A DNA stretch of 64,000 bases. Origin: Entophlyctis helioformis (taxonomy: Eukaryota; Chytridiomycota; Chytridiomycetes; Chytridiales; Chytriomycetaceae). The notes beneath the pieces are model-generated. The model was not told the DNA's origin. It was given only the letters and a program-made list of their open reading frames with translations, and ran no database searches. The stretch covers positions 1 through 64,000 of the forward strand of contig JAHLKH010000054.1 in assembly GCA_025526915.1 (NCBI GenBank), written 5' to 3'. Positions 33,777 to 44,665 of this stretch are shown here, in pieces. Every line of letters starts with the position of its first letter. The first letter of the stretch is position 1. Position numbers and translations under genes: made by a program.

Positions 33777-35862
33777 ATGAGCACCCTCAAAGACACCGCT
33801 GTGATCGTCGTCCCCGATGCGGCAAAGTCTGTCGACTACACCAAGAACGCCTCGCTTTCTCTCGAGTGGCGTGATGTCGCGCTGAGCGTCGAGGTCGCCG
33901 GCAAGAAGCAGCGCCAGCTGCTGCACAGCATGAACGGATCTGTCCAGGCTGGCGAGGTCGTCGCCATCATGGGCGGCTCAGGCAAGTCCCCGCCATGCTC
34001 ATTCGCATTCACATCGTCGTTCGCCTCTGGCATTGGGATATTGCCCTTTGTGTCTGACACTCTGCCCTGCTTCATCCATCGCTCGTGCATCAGGCGCTGG
34101 CAAGTCCACGCTGCTCAACGTCCTTGCCGGCCGCATCGGTCCTGGCGATCTGTCTGGCGACGTGCTTGTCAACGGCTCGCCGCGCAACCCGTCCACCTGG
34201 CAGTCGCAGTGCGCATACGTCGAGCAGGACGATCTCATGTTCAAGACGCTCTCGGTCGAAGAGACGCTCACGTACTCGGCCATGCTGCGTCTGCCCGAGT
34301 CCATGCCCAAGGCCGAGAAGACCCGCCGCGTCAACGACATCATCATGGACCTCGGTCTCAACAACTGCCGCAGCACCCGCATCGGCGACGCTGAGAACCG
34401 CGGCATCTCGGGAGGCGAGCGCAAGCGTGTGTCGATCGGCATCGAGATGGTCACCGACCCGCAGATCCTGTTCCTGGACGAGCCGACGTCGGGTCTGGAC
34501 GCCTTCACGGCATTCAACATCATCGACACCATCAAGCGACTGGCCGTCAAGCAGAACAAGATCGTGCTCATGACCATCCACCAGCCACGCACGGACATTC
34601 TCGATCTGTTCGACAAGGTCGTGCTGCTGAGTGCTGGCCGTACGCTGTGGCTCGGCCCGACCCGCGACGCGCTTGCACACTTTGAGTCGCTCGGATACTC
34701 GCTGCCAGACAAGACCAACCCGTCCGACTTCTTCCTCGACATCACGACGCTCGACCAGCGCACCGATAAGCTGCGCGAAGAGTCGCTTGCCCGTATCGAG
34801 ATGTTCCATGCGGCGTGGCTCAAGATCGAAAGCAGCGGCACTCTCACGCCTACCGGCTCAGTGAGAACGGCCACGCCTTCGCTGGCTGCCTCCGACTCGT
34901 CCACGATGGGCACTTTCAGCACATCGTTCACAGCCGAGTTCATCGTCCTGCTCAGACGCAACATGGTTGACGTTGTCCGCGATATCCCGACTTTCATCGC
35001 GACACTTGTGCAGGCAGTCATCATCATGGTATGTGCATGAACGGCGCTGTTGCCCAACCCACCAACCAGACCGCCTGCTGACCACTCATGATCCTCAATC
35101 ACATCCATCCAACACCGACAGTTCCTTCTTGGCTTCATCTTCTACAAGTCAAGTAACGACTATGCCGGCACACAGAACAAGATCGGCGTGCTGTTCTTTA
35201 TGTGCATCAACATGACCTTTTCCATCGTGCTCCCGACTCTTGCCTCCTTCCCTCTCGAGCGCCACATCATCAAGCGCGAGCGTGCCGCAGGCACATACCG
35301 CGCGGCATCGGCCTACATCGCCAAGTGGATCTCGACCCTGCCGCTCGTGCTTGCTACGGCACTCATCCTCGCCATCCCCGTGTACTGGATGATCGGACTC
35401 CGCAGCGACGATGGCGGCAGATACGGCACCTTTGTGCTCATTCTGGTCGTGCATGCCAATGCAGCCAACGCGCTCGGTCTGCTGATCGGCTCAACCGTGC
35501 GCGATATCAAGATTGGCCAGATCTTGGCGCCGCTCATCATTGTCGTCATGCTGCTCTTTGGTGGCCCGCTCGTGTCGCTCAACTCCACTCCCGTCGTGTT
35601 CAGATGGATCCAGTACGTCTCGATCATCGCGATCAGCAACAAGGCGCTCGCACAGAACGAGTTTCTTGGCCGCACGCTCGAGTGTCCCAACCCCAATGCC
35701 GTCTGCTTCCGTGACGGCCAGCAGGTCATTGACACGCTCGCTCTCGGATCGCCGTCGCTGTGGGCGAGCGTTGCGCAGAACCTTGGCATTGCAGCCTGCT
35801 TCCTTGTGCTTGGATACATCATGTTCCAGCGCACCAGCAAACCCCTGATGCGTCTCAAGTAG
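33777..35862 (+). CDS. ABCG-type (white/WBC) half ABC transporter
   Basis: Exons 33777-33981, 34094-35028 and 35122-35862 give 626 residues, the usual half-transporter length. The order is NBD then TMD, as in ABCG: GEVVAIMGGSGAGKSTLLN formed across the first splice, YVEQDDLMFKTLSVEETL, GISGGERKRVSIGIEM, ILFLDEPTSGLDAFTA, MTIHQPRTDI. The membrane half starts near residue 350 with about six hydrophobic segments, including FLLGFIFYK, and CINMTFSIVLPTLASFPLE and RERAAGTYRAASAYIAKW, both diagnostic of the family. It exports lipids or small molecules, as a dimer. Intron 1 (33982-34093) has a GC donor, TCAG|GCAAGT, splitting the Walker A; intron 2 is GTATGT-AG. TATA-like box and GC elements lie upstream. 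Confidence 0.95.
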
Positions 35863-37165
35863 CGCATCTGTCCTTTGATTATTCCAATGAACGTTGTGCA
35901 TCACCGCCTTGCGAGCGTCCTGTGGAGACACAAGCCATCACACCGAGCCACGCAGCAGTGAGCGTCAGCGGCCGCCTCTGATCGCCTGTGCCTGCTGCGT
36001 GTCTGTGCCTGCTGCGTGTCTGTGCCTGTGGCTCGCATGCCAGCCCACCACGGCCTCGGCCACTCTCGCTGCTGTTGCTGTTGCCATCAGCCAGTCATCG
36101 GCTGTGACCACGCACGGCAAAAGCATCGCCAGATCTGTCGCGTCGCTCGTCGCTTCGCTCGCCTTGTCCAGCCGCCACAAACACCAGGCGAGCAGCCTGC
36201 AACGACCAGCCCGGCGATACCAGCCCCCAGTGGCAGCCTCCACTGCTTACGCCATCATGGCCACTAACAGCGTGCCAGAAGACCACACGGCACTGCTCTT
36301 CCATCCGTTGAGCCATGCACGGCTGCCTCCTGCATGCGCTCGGCCATCAAGCCATCTGCCAACAACAGATATGAGCTCCTGCTTGCCAAGGCTGGCGGCA
36401 TACGGGCTGTCACCAACTATGCTGCCTCTCCCGCCATGCTCTGCTCGCCCAGTGCAAGCCAGCCAACGACATATCCACCGTTGCTGTCAACACCAGGCGT
36501 CCTGCCGGCCCAAACGCTGCACTGAGCAAGGCTGTCGATGATGCCGCTGTCTGTGGCTGGCCGTCCCGTCGTGGCTTGCTCTTGCATGCTGGCTGGACCC
36601 ATCTGCCGTGTCCAAGGTCCAGCTCATCACAAGTGCATTCACACACAAGGACGGCTGCACCAGGATCGGTCATCTCAACATGGCCATCGTCCAGAGCATG
36701 GCAACAAGCAGATCCCACAGATGCACATGCGTTCCTGCAGAGCATCTCGCTGCTGTTCCACTCGACCAGGATCGCAGTGCCGCTGTTCATGGGCCAAGTC
36801 GAGGGCAATGTGCGTGCTGCTCATCGAGGTGATCCAGATGGCCAGCAAGCTGGATGCCAATGGATGCAAGCTGATCATTAGCGAGGAGGGCCACATGTTC
36901 AAGCAGACGTCTGTGCATGAGCTGCACGCACTTCCTGAACTCGTTCCTGACCACGACTGCCTGTGCGGCCCAGGAGTGATCCGCCTGATCAAGCCAGAAT
37001 GAGCAGGCATTCAAGACAGCAGTCAGACCATTGCAGCCACAGTCGTCATTTGTGTCTTGATTGCAGCCATAACGGCCTGGCATGCCTCGCAGTCATCATC
37101 ATCAAGTGCAAACACGTTCATTCACTCTGCGCAATGCTGCTGCTGCTGCTGTTCAGCCTCGCGTT
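35863..37165 (+). other. 1.3-kb region with a possible frame-broken hypothetical gene
   Basis: No intact gene is supported. Between about 36256 (ATG, MATNSVPEDHTALLFHPLSH) and 37002 (stop) several frames carry protein-like segments in succession: VQLITSAFTHKDGCTRIG, then HAFLQSISLLFHSTRIAVPL, then IEVIQMASKLDANGCKLIIS up to GPGVIRLIKPE. The frame steps go the opposite way from the single-base losses elsewhere in the window. This suggests a decayed or poorly assembled gene. No family is recognised. The rest holds short GTGTCTGTGCCTGCTGC repeats at about 35988-36025. Confidence 0.35.
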
Positions 37166-40000
37166 TCACTCAGCCGCAACCGCAGACGCCTGGCTCCCAT
37201 CCATCGGCTCGACCTGCGCAGCAAGCTGAGGGTTGACAAGTCTGTCCACATCACGCTGGATCTTGACAAACGCCTGGCGCACATCCGATGCTGCTGCACG
37301 ATTGCCTGGCTGGTCTCGCATCAGGCGACGGATCTCTGCACGGATCTCTGCAGCAACAGCCTTTTGTGCCTCTGTGCGGTTGTCAAAGTAACCCCCGACA
37401 GAAAGAACATCCCTGGCAACGTGCAGCACCGTCGCGCCAAAGCTCCACAGATCCGACGCGATAGAGTAGACCTGATCCTCAACGGCTTCGGGTGCAATGA
37501 ACGAGTCGGTTCCAAGTAGTTCCGAGTGCGAAATGCATGTGTGGCTGGCTGGAATCAATGCAGCATTGCCAAAGTCCATGATGCACCAGACCTGGCGATT
37601 GCGAGAGTGCATGATGTTGTTGGGGCTGATGTCGCAGTGGACCACTCGAAGGGATGCGAGGTGTTCAAGAGCAGATAAGCCGTGCCTGATGTATTTCACA
37701 AGCTGCTCCAGACGAGCAGTCGGACTGCCTGAGTTCAGCACGCTTTGGTCGTGGAACAGCAGCTCCTCAACCAGAACAATGCCAGCATCACGGTCGGTCA
37801 TGTCCTTGTAAGTGAACAGACTGGCGATGTTCGGGTGGCCCTGCACCATACGCGTCATCCTGATCTCCCTGCTCCAGCCGCGTGGCTTGTGTTTGGCGCA
37901 GTGCATGACGCCAGCACAATTCCTGACTCTTATGACTTTTACGCCATGGGGTGCCGAGAACTGCTCAGCCTTGAACAGCTTACAGGAACGCAGAAACCAG
38001 TCAATGGCATTGGATACGTCGTCTGTGTCATCCTCACTGTCACTGCTGCCAGAACCCGTGAGGTTGCTGCCCGTGGACAGACCGTGACGAGTCCATGGGT
38101 TGGTTGGCGCCAGAGTATCGGCTGGGAAGTCGTATGGGTCGCCAAGCTCTGGCGTGGTGTTGACCAGGTTGTACAGTCGTCGCGAATACCCTCGCAGGTG
38201 ACTTGCAAACGCAAAGATGGGCCGCACAAGACCAGCAATCTGTGCGTGCCCCTGCTCGTTGGCGAGATCAACGCGCTTGAACGCCATGGAGCCGTGGCTG
38301 GTGTCCTCCTGTCCATGATCGTTCATGCCTTCGCTTTCAGCAAACGCTCGTTCGTCCATGCTCGCAGCCAGTAGAAGATCCAGCTCGACTGCTGCTGAAA
38401 CAGCTGGAAATGCCTCCACAGACTTGGATGTTGGGCTGCTGTCCGAGGTTGCTGGAAGCAGTGGTGCTGCTGCCTGAGGCATGGCGTCAAACGAGACGCT
38501 CCAGCTGTCCTTGTTGGTGTGGAGCAACAGTGCAACCCGATCGTCTGTCCCAAAGACTGGCCGCATGCACAGAAACTCGACGGATGACACTCCAATCAGA
38601 GCGCCATAGATGCGCAGAGTGGCACGCTCAGCCACTGGAGCATGGCGGAGCACTCCTGGAGATCACCCATTGCACAGGCATGGGTCGTGAGTGCCGTGTG
38701 TGTGAGTGTGTGTGTGTGTGTGTGTGGTATGCAGCACACGCGACTGAGCACACGCAGCCACTCACCAAGCCAGACAAGCATACACATCGTCATGTTGCGC
38801 GCCAGCCTGTCAAAGTCCCTGTGGTTGTCTGCACTGGTGACTCGAGTCCCCGAGACCTCAGCCAGGAAGAAGGGACAGTGCAGGGACGCCAAGAGAGCAG
38901 CCGTGATATCCGCATCTGTCCTGCGCAGTGGGTTCCTGAGACATGCAGTGATGTCTGGCTGTCTTGCGTCAAATGACGCTCGGTAGCGGTCAAGGCAGTC
39001 CTTGGCGCTGACACCGACCAAAGGATCAAGGCTCTCAAGCACAGCCTTGAAGATGTCCGTGTTCAGAAAGTGGCAGCTCATGTCTGGCGCAGCCTCCATC
39101 TTGTGCCAGAACGTGTTGAGTGCGAGCATCACAGCTCGCCATGCTGCTGCTTGGTGCGTCCGTGCATGCTGGTTCAGGCGGGTGATGATCCGCCGTGGAA
39201 GAGGGACGCCAACGGCAAGCGCGCCGATCCGCTGTTCGACGCGATATCTCGAGTTGTCTGCTGCAATGTCATCTGCTGCACGGACCTCGGCGAGTGTTGG
39301 TGGCAGCTCCATGGCTGTAAAGATTGCAGGGTTGTCGAATATGCTGACGGATGGATTCAGCAGCCCAAACTGCTGGAATGCGGCTATATGGAGGACGCCA
39401 AACTGTGCCAGAGAGAACATGTGTCGAGCAGCTGTCTCAGACTGAGCTGCGGCCAACGTGCGTGTTTGTTTGTGTCGGCAGGCAAGGTCGTTCTGGCTGA
39501 GGATGCAACCTGGTGGCCCTTGTTTCGCTTGCTTGCATACACACCGGCAGCCAGTCTCTTGGCGTCCTTGACCCAGCGGCTCTCAAGCAAGAGCCTTGCA
39601 AAGCCTGGCCAAACCAACAAGACGGATCAGCAAGCAGATCTGGAGCACAGGCATCACAACCATACATCCACATACCAGTTGGCTTCATGGTGCCTGGAAA
39701 GACATGCCCAACATCATACAGATATGACTCGGACAGAGCATCGTCGTCTGCCAGCAGCTGTCCGTCAAGGTGGACCGTCAGGCTGCTGGTGTCTGAGAGA
39801 TGCTCCAAGTGAGCGATATGCTCTTTGAGACATCCGACTGTCTGCTGCTCAAGAACTGCGCCATGCTTGTGCCTCCCATAATAGCACCATGCAACAGGTG
39901 GACGCTGGCGGACTGGTGACTGTGATGGTGAAACAGCAGGCGTCGTTGTTGTCGTCGTCGCTGTCGTCGCGACAACCACAGCCGTTGCTGGGGCAACCAT
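37166..40000 (-). CDS. FunK1-like protein kinase with an N-terminal ubiquitin-like/Crinkler-header-like region
   Basis: Three exons, complement of 39676-40000, 38766-39446 and 37166-38655, join in phase (ACTG|GTATGT; CTTG|GTGAGT) to 831 residues. The N-terminus has a Thr/Ala run, then VAWCYYGRHKHGAVLEQQTV and LTVHLDGQLLADDDALSES, which read like the ubiquitin-like header of Crinkler-type proteins. The middle is helical. The kinase domain is C-terminal: REIRMTRMVQGHPNIASL, catalytic loop VVHCDISPNNIM, CIMDFGNAAL, and FIAPEAVEDQ with SDLWSFGATV. The usual HRD is HCD, and the Gly-rich loop is not clear. The order of a long leader plus late kinase resembles fungal FunK1 proteins. Intron 2 carries a GT repeat at 38701-38728. 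A start further upstream is possible because the frame stays open to 40294. Confidence 0.65.
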
Positions 40001-40271
40001 CGTCGCGTCGTTCGCGTCAACAGCCGTTTGCTGTGGCTGCTGGAGGACTGCTGGAGGACTGTCGCTGGCGGGGACGTGGGTGGGAGCCGCAGCTGCTTGC
40101 TGCCTGCCCTTGCGAGGTCGAACAATCCTGTTGCTATTGCCGCTCGTGTGTCCCTTACCAGACGCTTGACGCTTGCGTCGTTTGGATGGCGTTCGCTTGG
40201 CAGATGGCAGATGTGGCGGAAAGATCTGGACGCCGGCGCAGCTTCCTTCGCCTGAGCTGAGCGGGATCGTG

Positions 40272-41702
40272 CTATTGAGCGCTGTGCTCGACAAGCACTG
40301 CTATATCGTCGTCCTTCTGCCAGTCTGGCTGCATCAACGGCGTGCGAGCTGCTGACGTCCTGGTTAGCCATGGCCACATGTGCCGCGCAGTTGCCTCATC
40401 GTCTCCCTTTCCTGCCATCTCGCGGTCATCGCCATGCAGACATGCTGCGCCATCCGCGTCGCTGTCTGCATCGTGCCATCCGTCCTTGATATCAACCACG
40501 TTCGAGTCTCGATCACTGTGCGACGAGCTGCTGTTGCTGCTTCTGTTGTCAGAGCATGCGGCTGTCAATGGCACTGTCGCCGTGTCTGGCCGCTGCTTGC
40601 GACGCAGCTGACGCAGCCGACGACGATTGCGACGACGGTCTCTGTCTGCCTTGATGTCCAGCCGCAGACGCCGGATCTGGCGATGGCGGACGGCCAGGAA
40701 GACGACGGTCGAGATGAGGATGTTGAGCACCACGATGCCAATGACGACTCCCTGTGAATGCGGCATGCTGTGAGTGTCTGGAGTCGGCTGCATGCACAAG
40801 GACAGAGCCGCGATGTGCGTGAGAGGGCGGCAAGACACACACCATCCAGATCCAGAAGAAGCTGTCGCCCTGGCGGTTGATGTCTTGGATACACGGCCGT
40901 GCTTATCTGGCACTCATCGAGGCGTCGACGGGGCAGGCTCGTGCGGTCTGCCTGCCTGCCTGCCTGCCTGTCTGAGCTGCCTGCTTGCCAGTCGCACATG
41001 CGCCGCAGACATGCTGCAGAGTCTCGAGACACTGCATGCGACGCCCAGTGTGCTGCCGAGTGTGCTGCCGTTGGGTTGAGTGTGAAGGGAAACGACCTGC
41101 CTGCTGGTGGCGATCGGAGTTGCAGTCGGAGTCTGCGAGGGTTGGCCACGCATCGTTCATTCGACGGCCAGCCAGCTGCCAAACTCGACCAGCGGCCGCA
41201 TGGGCGTGAGTCCATATGTCCACACGGCTGCTGCATCGGCAGACGCAGACACTGCAGCCACGCTGCCGTTGCCCGCCAGCTTTCCGAGTGCCGTGCGGCC
41301 GTACCATGCCCAGTGTGCCACAGTCCACTCTTGCATGCGTGTCTGCTGCCACCGGTCCAGATACACGACCACAGCCCACCGGCCATCGCCTTGGAACGGA
41401 TACACAAGCTCGCCCCACGTCAGCCGCCCGTTGCGTGTCAGATCCAGCACGTCCAGAAGCAGCCGCACTTGCTGTGGCGGCAGGTCTGTGTTGCATCCGT
41501 CAGCCGGAGCCACAATGTACGTGAATGAGCGCGGCAAGAGCGTCGACCACGAGTCGCGTTGCAGCGTGATGGCTGTCTGGAAGAGGCTGATGTACGAGGC
41601 AAGCACGAGGGCGATGGTGGCGGCATGGAAGACGGTCTCGTGGAAACGCCACACAATGCGCAGCGGCCACCACACCAGCAGACGCACGACCGACTGCAGC
41701 AT
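40272..41702 (-). CDS. Hypothetical integral membrane protein
   Basis: Exon 1 begins at ATG 41700-41702 and runs to about 41160; its exact donor is unclear. Exon 2 is about 40843-40901 (INRQGDSFFWIWM) and exon 3 is 40272-40751. Hydrophobic segments are IALVLASYISLFQTAITL near residue 35 and, across the second splice, SFFWIWMGVVIGIVVLNI continuing LISTVVFLAV. A stretch LLLDVLDLTRNGRLTWGELV looks like a half EF-hand loop. After the last membrane segment comes a strongly basic region (RRNRRRLRQLRRKQR) and a Ser/Asp-rich tail, suggesting a cytosolic tail. I do not recognise the family. The stop lies 272 bp from the proposed kinase start on the same strand. Confidence 0.5.
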
Positions 41703-42135
41703 GTTTGTTGCTTGCTTGATGCTTGTTGTGAATGGCAGCAAGGTCGATGCGATGTGCAATGGCAGATCAGCAAGGCCATGCCGAAAGTGCCAGGTCAGCA
41801 GTGGCCAGCCATTTAGTGCATGTGGGTGTCTGTGGTTCGTCTCGCCTATCAACGCACTCACTCACACTCACTCACTCACACAGCCAGTGATCCATGACAG
41901 CAGCCAAGAGAGCCACAGCACAAAGCAAGACTTGTGGAACGGCAGCACGCCAACGGCAGCCAGAGTGCATGCGATCCATCACCACTCGTCTAGCAGTCGG
42001 TTGGAGCAAGGTAAGCCAGCCAGCCAGCCACAGCGAGCCACAGCGGGCCGAATGTGACGATTTTGATGCATTTTGTCGCGATTGTGAGCGCATGATACTG
42101 GTGCAGATGGGCAGTTCAAGGTCACCCAAAGTGCA
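41703..42135. other. Intergenic region before the tRNA gene
   Basis: No gene is seen. It contains an ACTCACTC simple repeat at about 41855-41880 and CCAGCCAGCCAG at about 42015-42028. It must carry the upstream region of the leftward membrane-protein gene. Confidence 0.4.
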
Positions 42136-42206
42136 GCGCCAGTGGTTTAGTGGTAAAATTCATCGTTGCCATCGATGAGCCCCCGGTTCAATTCCGGGCT
42201 GGCGCA
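42136..42206 (+). tRNA. tRNA-Gly (anticodon GCC)
   Basis: The 71-nt sequence folds as a cloverleaf. The acceptor stem GCGCCAG pairs with CTGGCGC at 42199-42205, with discriminator A at 42206. The D arm contains GGTTTAGTGGTAAAATTC-type sequence with the A box TGGTTTAGTGG. The anticodon stem-loop is ATCG-TTGCCAT-CGAT, with GCC as anticodon. The T arm contains CCCCCGGTTCAATTCCGGG with the B box GGTTCAATTCC. There is no intron and no encoded CCA. A TTTT run at 42211-42214 could stop RNA polymerase III. Confidence 0.97.
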
Positions 42207-42370
42207 CACCTTTTGCCCTTGTGGCATCCCATCTGCCATTTTGACCATCCGTTTGGTCGGTCTACTTTTGCCCAACGTCATCGCCACCGTGCATTCCCGT
42301 GCTTTGCGAGTGTGCGCATCTCTCCAGGCTGCCCATGGTGTGTTCCAGCGTACTTTATGGATACATCACC

Positions 42371-42481
42371 ATGGACGTGTCGGACCAGGGGGATGACATA
42401 ACTGAGGGATCTACGCACGGCCTAAAGCTCGAAAGGGTATGGCATCTAGTGTCTTGGGGACTGGGAATCTTCTTGGAATGA
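42371..42481 (+). other. Short ORF sharing its N-terminus and DNA with 20024-20170
   Basis: ATG 42371 opens a 36-codon frame, MDVSDQGDDITEGSTHGLKL, ending at TGA 42479-42481. The first 50-55 bases match the copy at 20024 with about six changes, several of them silent or conservative. A second weaker match is at the end (CTTGGAAT). It lies downstream of the tRNA-Gly gene and convergent with the ankyrin gene. Coding status is uncertain. Confidence 0.4.
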
Positions 42482-42494
42482 ACTTTGGCATCAC

Positions 42495-43751
42495 CTAAAG
42501 AAATGCACGATCCATGACAAGCTGGCGGACAACAGGGTCTTTGATGGTGCTGCAGAGAATGGAGACCAGCAGCATGTCGCCGCGCCACGCTGCTTGCTTG
42601 ATGGCGGACTCGGAGCAGCCTTCGTCACGGTTGGCAGCCAGCCACTTGACAATGTGCAGGTGTCCACTTGCCGCAGCACTGTCCATCGCGTAGGTGGAGC
42701 AGCCTTCCGTTCGATTCTCATGCAGGAACTTGACGACATCGAGGTGGCCATTTTGCGCCGCCTTGTCCATGGCCCGCTTGGTGCATCCCTCTGATCGGTT
42801 TTCGTGGAGCCACACCACAGCCGCCAAGTGGCCGGCCTGTGCGGCCCAGTCCATGGCGTCCGTTGTGCATCCCGTGTACTGAGCCTTGTGCAGCCATTGG
42901 ACGACATGCAAATGACCGTTCTCGGCAGCCAGGTTGATGGCGCGCGTCGTGCGCTCTTTGGATATGTACTGGTCCAGCCACTGGACAACGTCGAGATGGC
43001 CGTTGGCAGCAGCCAGCTCGATCGACTTCATGGATCCAGAGCGGCTGCCTGCCTTGTACAGCATCTGCAGGATCTCGACATGGCCGCCGCCTGCCGCGAG
43101 GTCCATGGCCCGCTCGTTGCCGTAGCGGTCAAACTGATTCACAATGACCCCGAACCGCAGAACAAGGTAGCGCAGCAGATGCGCGTGGCCAAAGAGAATG
43201 CAGCTCCATCCAAGCGCGAGGGGACACGAGTAGTCGACGAGGTCGAGCCATCCGTTGTGCATTGGGATGTTGCGCAGCCGTCGCGAGTCCGAGTTGCTGA
43301 TGCTGGTTTCGAGCACGTTGTACGAATTGATGCTCAGATCCAGCCTGTAGTCCATGTCCTTGTCGGCCAGCGCGGGAAAGCGGGAACACAGGCGGTGGTA
43401 CATCGCACGGGTCTTGACGAGCCCCATGTCGACGCCTGCACTCTTACCGCTGGGCCGGCCAGCGTCAAAGTCGACGTCCGGTAGTTCCTGCAGGTCGCCC
43501 TGCCAGCGCATCCTGATGGCATTGGTCCAGATGGCCTGGCACACATCCTTGCCCAGCTGTGTCTTGTCGCCATAGACACCACACAGAAAGCAGGTGAGCG
43601 GGCCGGCGAGCTTGACAATGTGCAGGCGGAGCTCCAGCGGGGTCTTGTCCCAGCGACTGCATCCAGGCGGCAGTGGTTTGCCAAGGGCAAGCTCTGCGAC
43701 TGCTTCGGTTATCGTGTCCATCTGAGCGTCGTTGGCTGCTCGTGCTGCCAT
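42495..43751 (-). CDS. F-box-like and ankyrin-repeat protein
   Basis: One exon, 418 residues from ATG 43749-43751. An F-box-like motif, KTPLELRLHIVKLAGPLTCF, is near residue 40. From about residue 210 come ankyrin repeats of the zoosporic type: AMDLAAGGGHVEILQMLYKA, IELAAANGHLDVVQWLDQY, INLAAENGHLHVVQWLHKA, MDWAAQAGHLAAVVWLHEN, MDKAAQNGHLDVVKFLHEN and MDSAAASGHLHIVKWLAAN, with a weaker final unit. F-box ankyrin proteins commonly select substrates for SCF ubiquitin ligases, but the partner is unknown. The frame opens a little further upstream without ATG. Confidence 0.85.
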   Translation of the reverse strand: MAARAANDAQMDTITEAVAELALGKPLPPGCSRWDKTPLELRLHIVKLAGPLTCFLCGVYGDKTQLGKDVCQAIWTNAIRMRWQGDLQELPDVDFDAGRPSGKSAGVDMGLVKTRAMYHRLCSRFPALADKDMDYRLDLSINSYNVLETSISNSDSRRLRNIPMHNGWLDLVDYSCPLALGWSCILFGHAHLLRYLVLRFGVIVNQFDRYGNERAMDLAAGGGHVEILQMLYKAGSRSGSMKSIELAAANGHLDVVQWLDQYISKERTTRAINLAAENGHLHVVQWLHKAQYTGCTTDAMDWAAQAGHLAAVVWLHENRSEGCTKRAMDKAAQNGHLDVVKFLHENRTEGCSTYAMDSAAASGHLHIVKWLAANRDEGCSESAIKQAAWRGDMLLVSILCSTIKDPVVRQLVMDRAFL

Positions 43752-44665
43752 GAGGTTTGCTGGCAACAGTCGACGCGAAATCGCCACGCATTTCAGAGCC
43801 AGGCAGACGCGCAGTTATGGGGGCAGTTGCATGAGCGTCCAGCGAGTCCAAAGAGCCCAGGAGCCCAGCGAGTCCAAGGAGTCCAAGGAGTCCAGAGCCG
43901 GACAGAGTGGCATTTCCAGTATGCCATTAGCCGTGGCTGACCCTCTTTGGCCGATCAGCTTGGTGGATCGCCATGGGTGATGAGACTCATTGAGATGCGG
44001 AATTGTTGAGAACGCCACGGATGCCGCTGCCGCCGTGGCTGGTGCTGGATGGAGAATCGGTCGGAGCATGGCCAGTCGAACATGGCTTGCAATGCCAGCG
44101 AAAGACTTGAGGAGCTCTGTGACAATTGCCAATCGCACAGCGACGCCGATCTGAACTCAGCCACAGCCACAGCCTCTGCCTGCCATCGACTCCAATGTGT
44201 CTGGTTGGCAAGCCGTTTTCTCGACTGCTGCACTGTGTCGGCACTGCATTCGATCACACCATCGTTTTCTGGAACGGCATTATTGATGCAGCCGCAGTCA
44301 TCAGAGCGACAGTCGGTCGTATTGCCGTGTCTGCGAACATGTCCTCTCTGAATCATTTGTGTTTCTTGCCGGCTATGACGGCTCGCCATCAACTGGCCGC
44401 TGTGATGGCTGTGATGGCCGTGACAGCCGCCATTGCCGAGAAGGCAGTGATGGCCGTGATGACCGTGAATCAACCTGCTCGTCCTCTCAGCCGGCGTGTT
44501 CATGGCATTGGCGGAGCAGGCATTGCCTTGCTGGCCATCGCTGTGGAATTCGTTCTTCTGATCTTTCTCCAGATCTCTGAAACAGACAGAATCGGTCAAT
44601 AATCGTGCTTCGCCACTCGAACCGAACAAACAAACGAATCGACTTTACGCTGCAAAGAAACCAGA
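43752..44665. other. Intergenic region with repeats
   Basis: No gene is convincingly supported. There is a 9-bp CCAAGGAGT-type direct repeat cluster at about 43835-43895, a dispersed repeat at about 43893-43985 (see the match at 47106-47213), and a GTGATGGCT/GTGATGGCC repeat at about 44400-44465. An open plus-strand frame, 44336-44602, ends in a hydrophobic stretch (GIALLAIAVEFVLLIFL), but no start or family supports it. Confidence 0.4.
43893..43985. repeat. Dispersed repeat, copy 1
   Basis: About 70-95 bases match 47106-47213 in the same orientation, centred on CCCTCTTTGGCCGATCAGCT and TGGTGGATCGCCATGG. On the minus strand both copies read SHHPWRSTKLIGQRGSATAN followed by G, and in the core three of the four differences between the copies are silent in that frame. 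Confidence 0.75.

Noticed and set aside
43955..44629. Minus-strand frame of 224 codons between the ankyrin and hypothetical genes
   Set aside because: It runs through repeats, lacks any domain and overlaps an equally open plus-strand frame; composition alone explains it.
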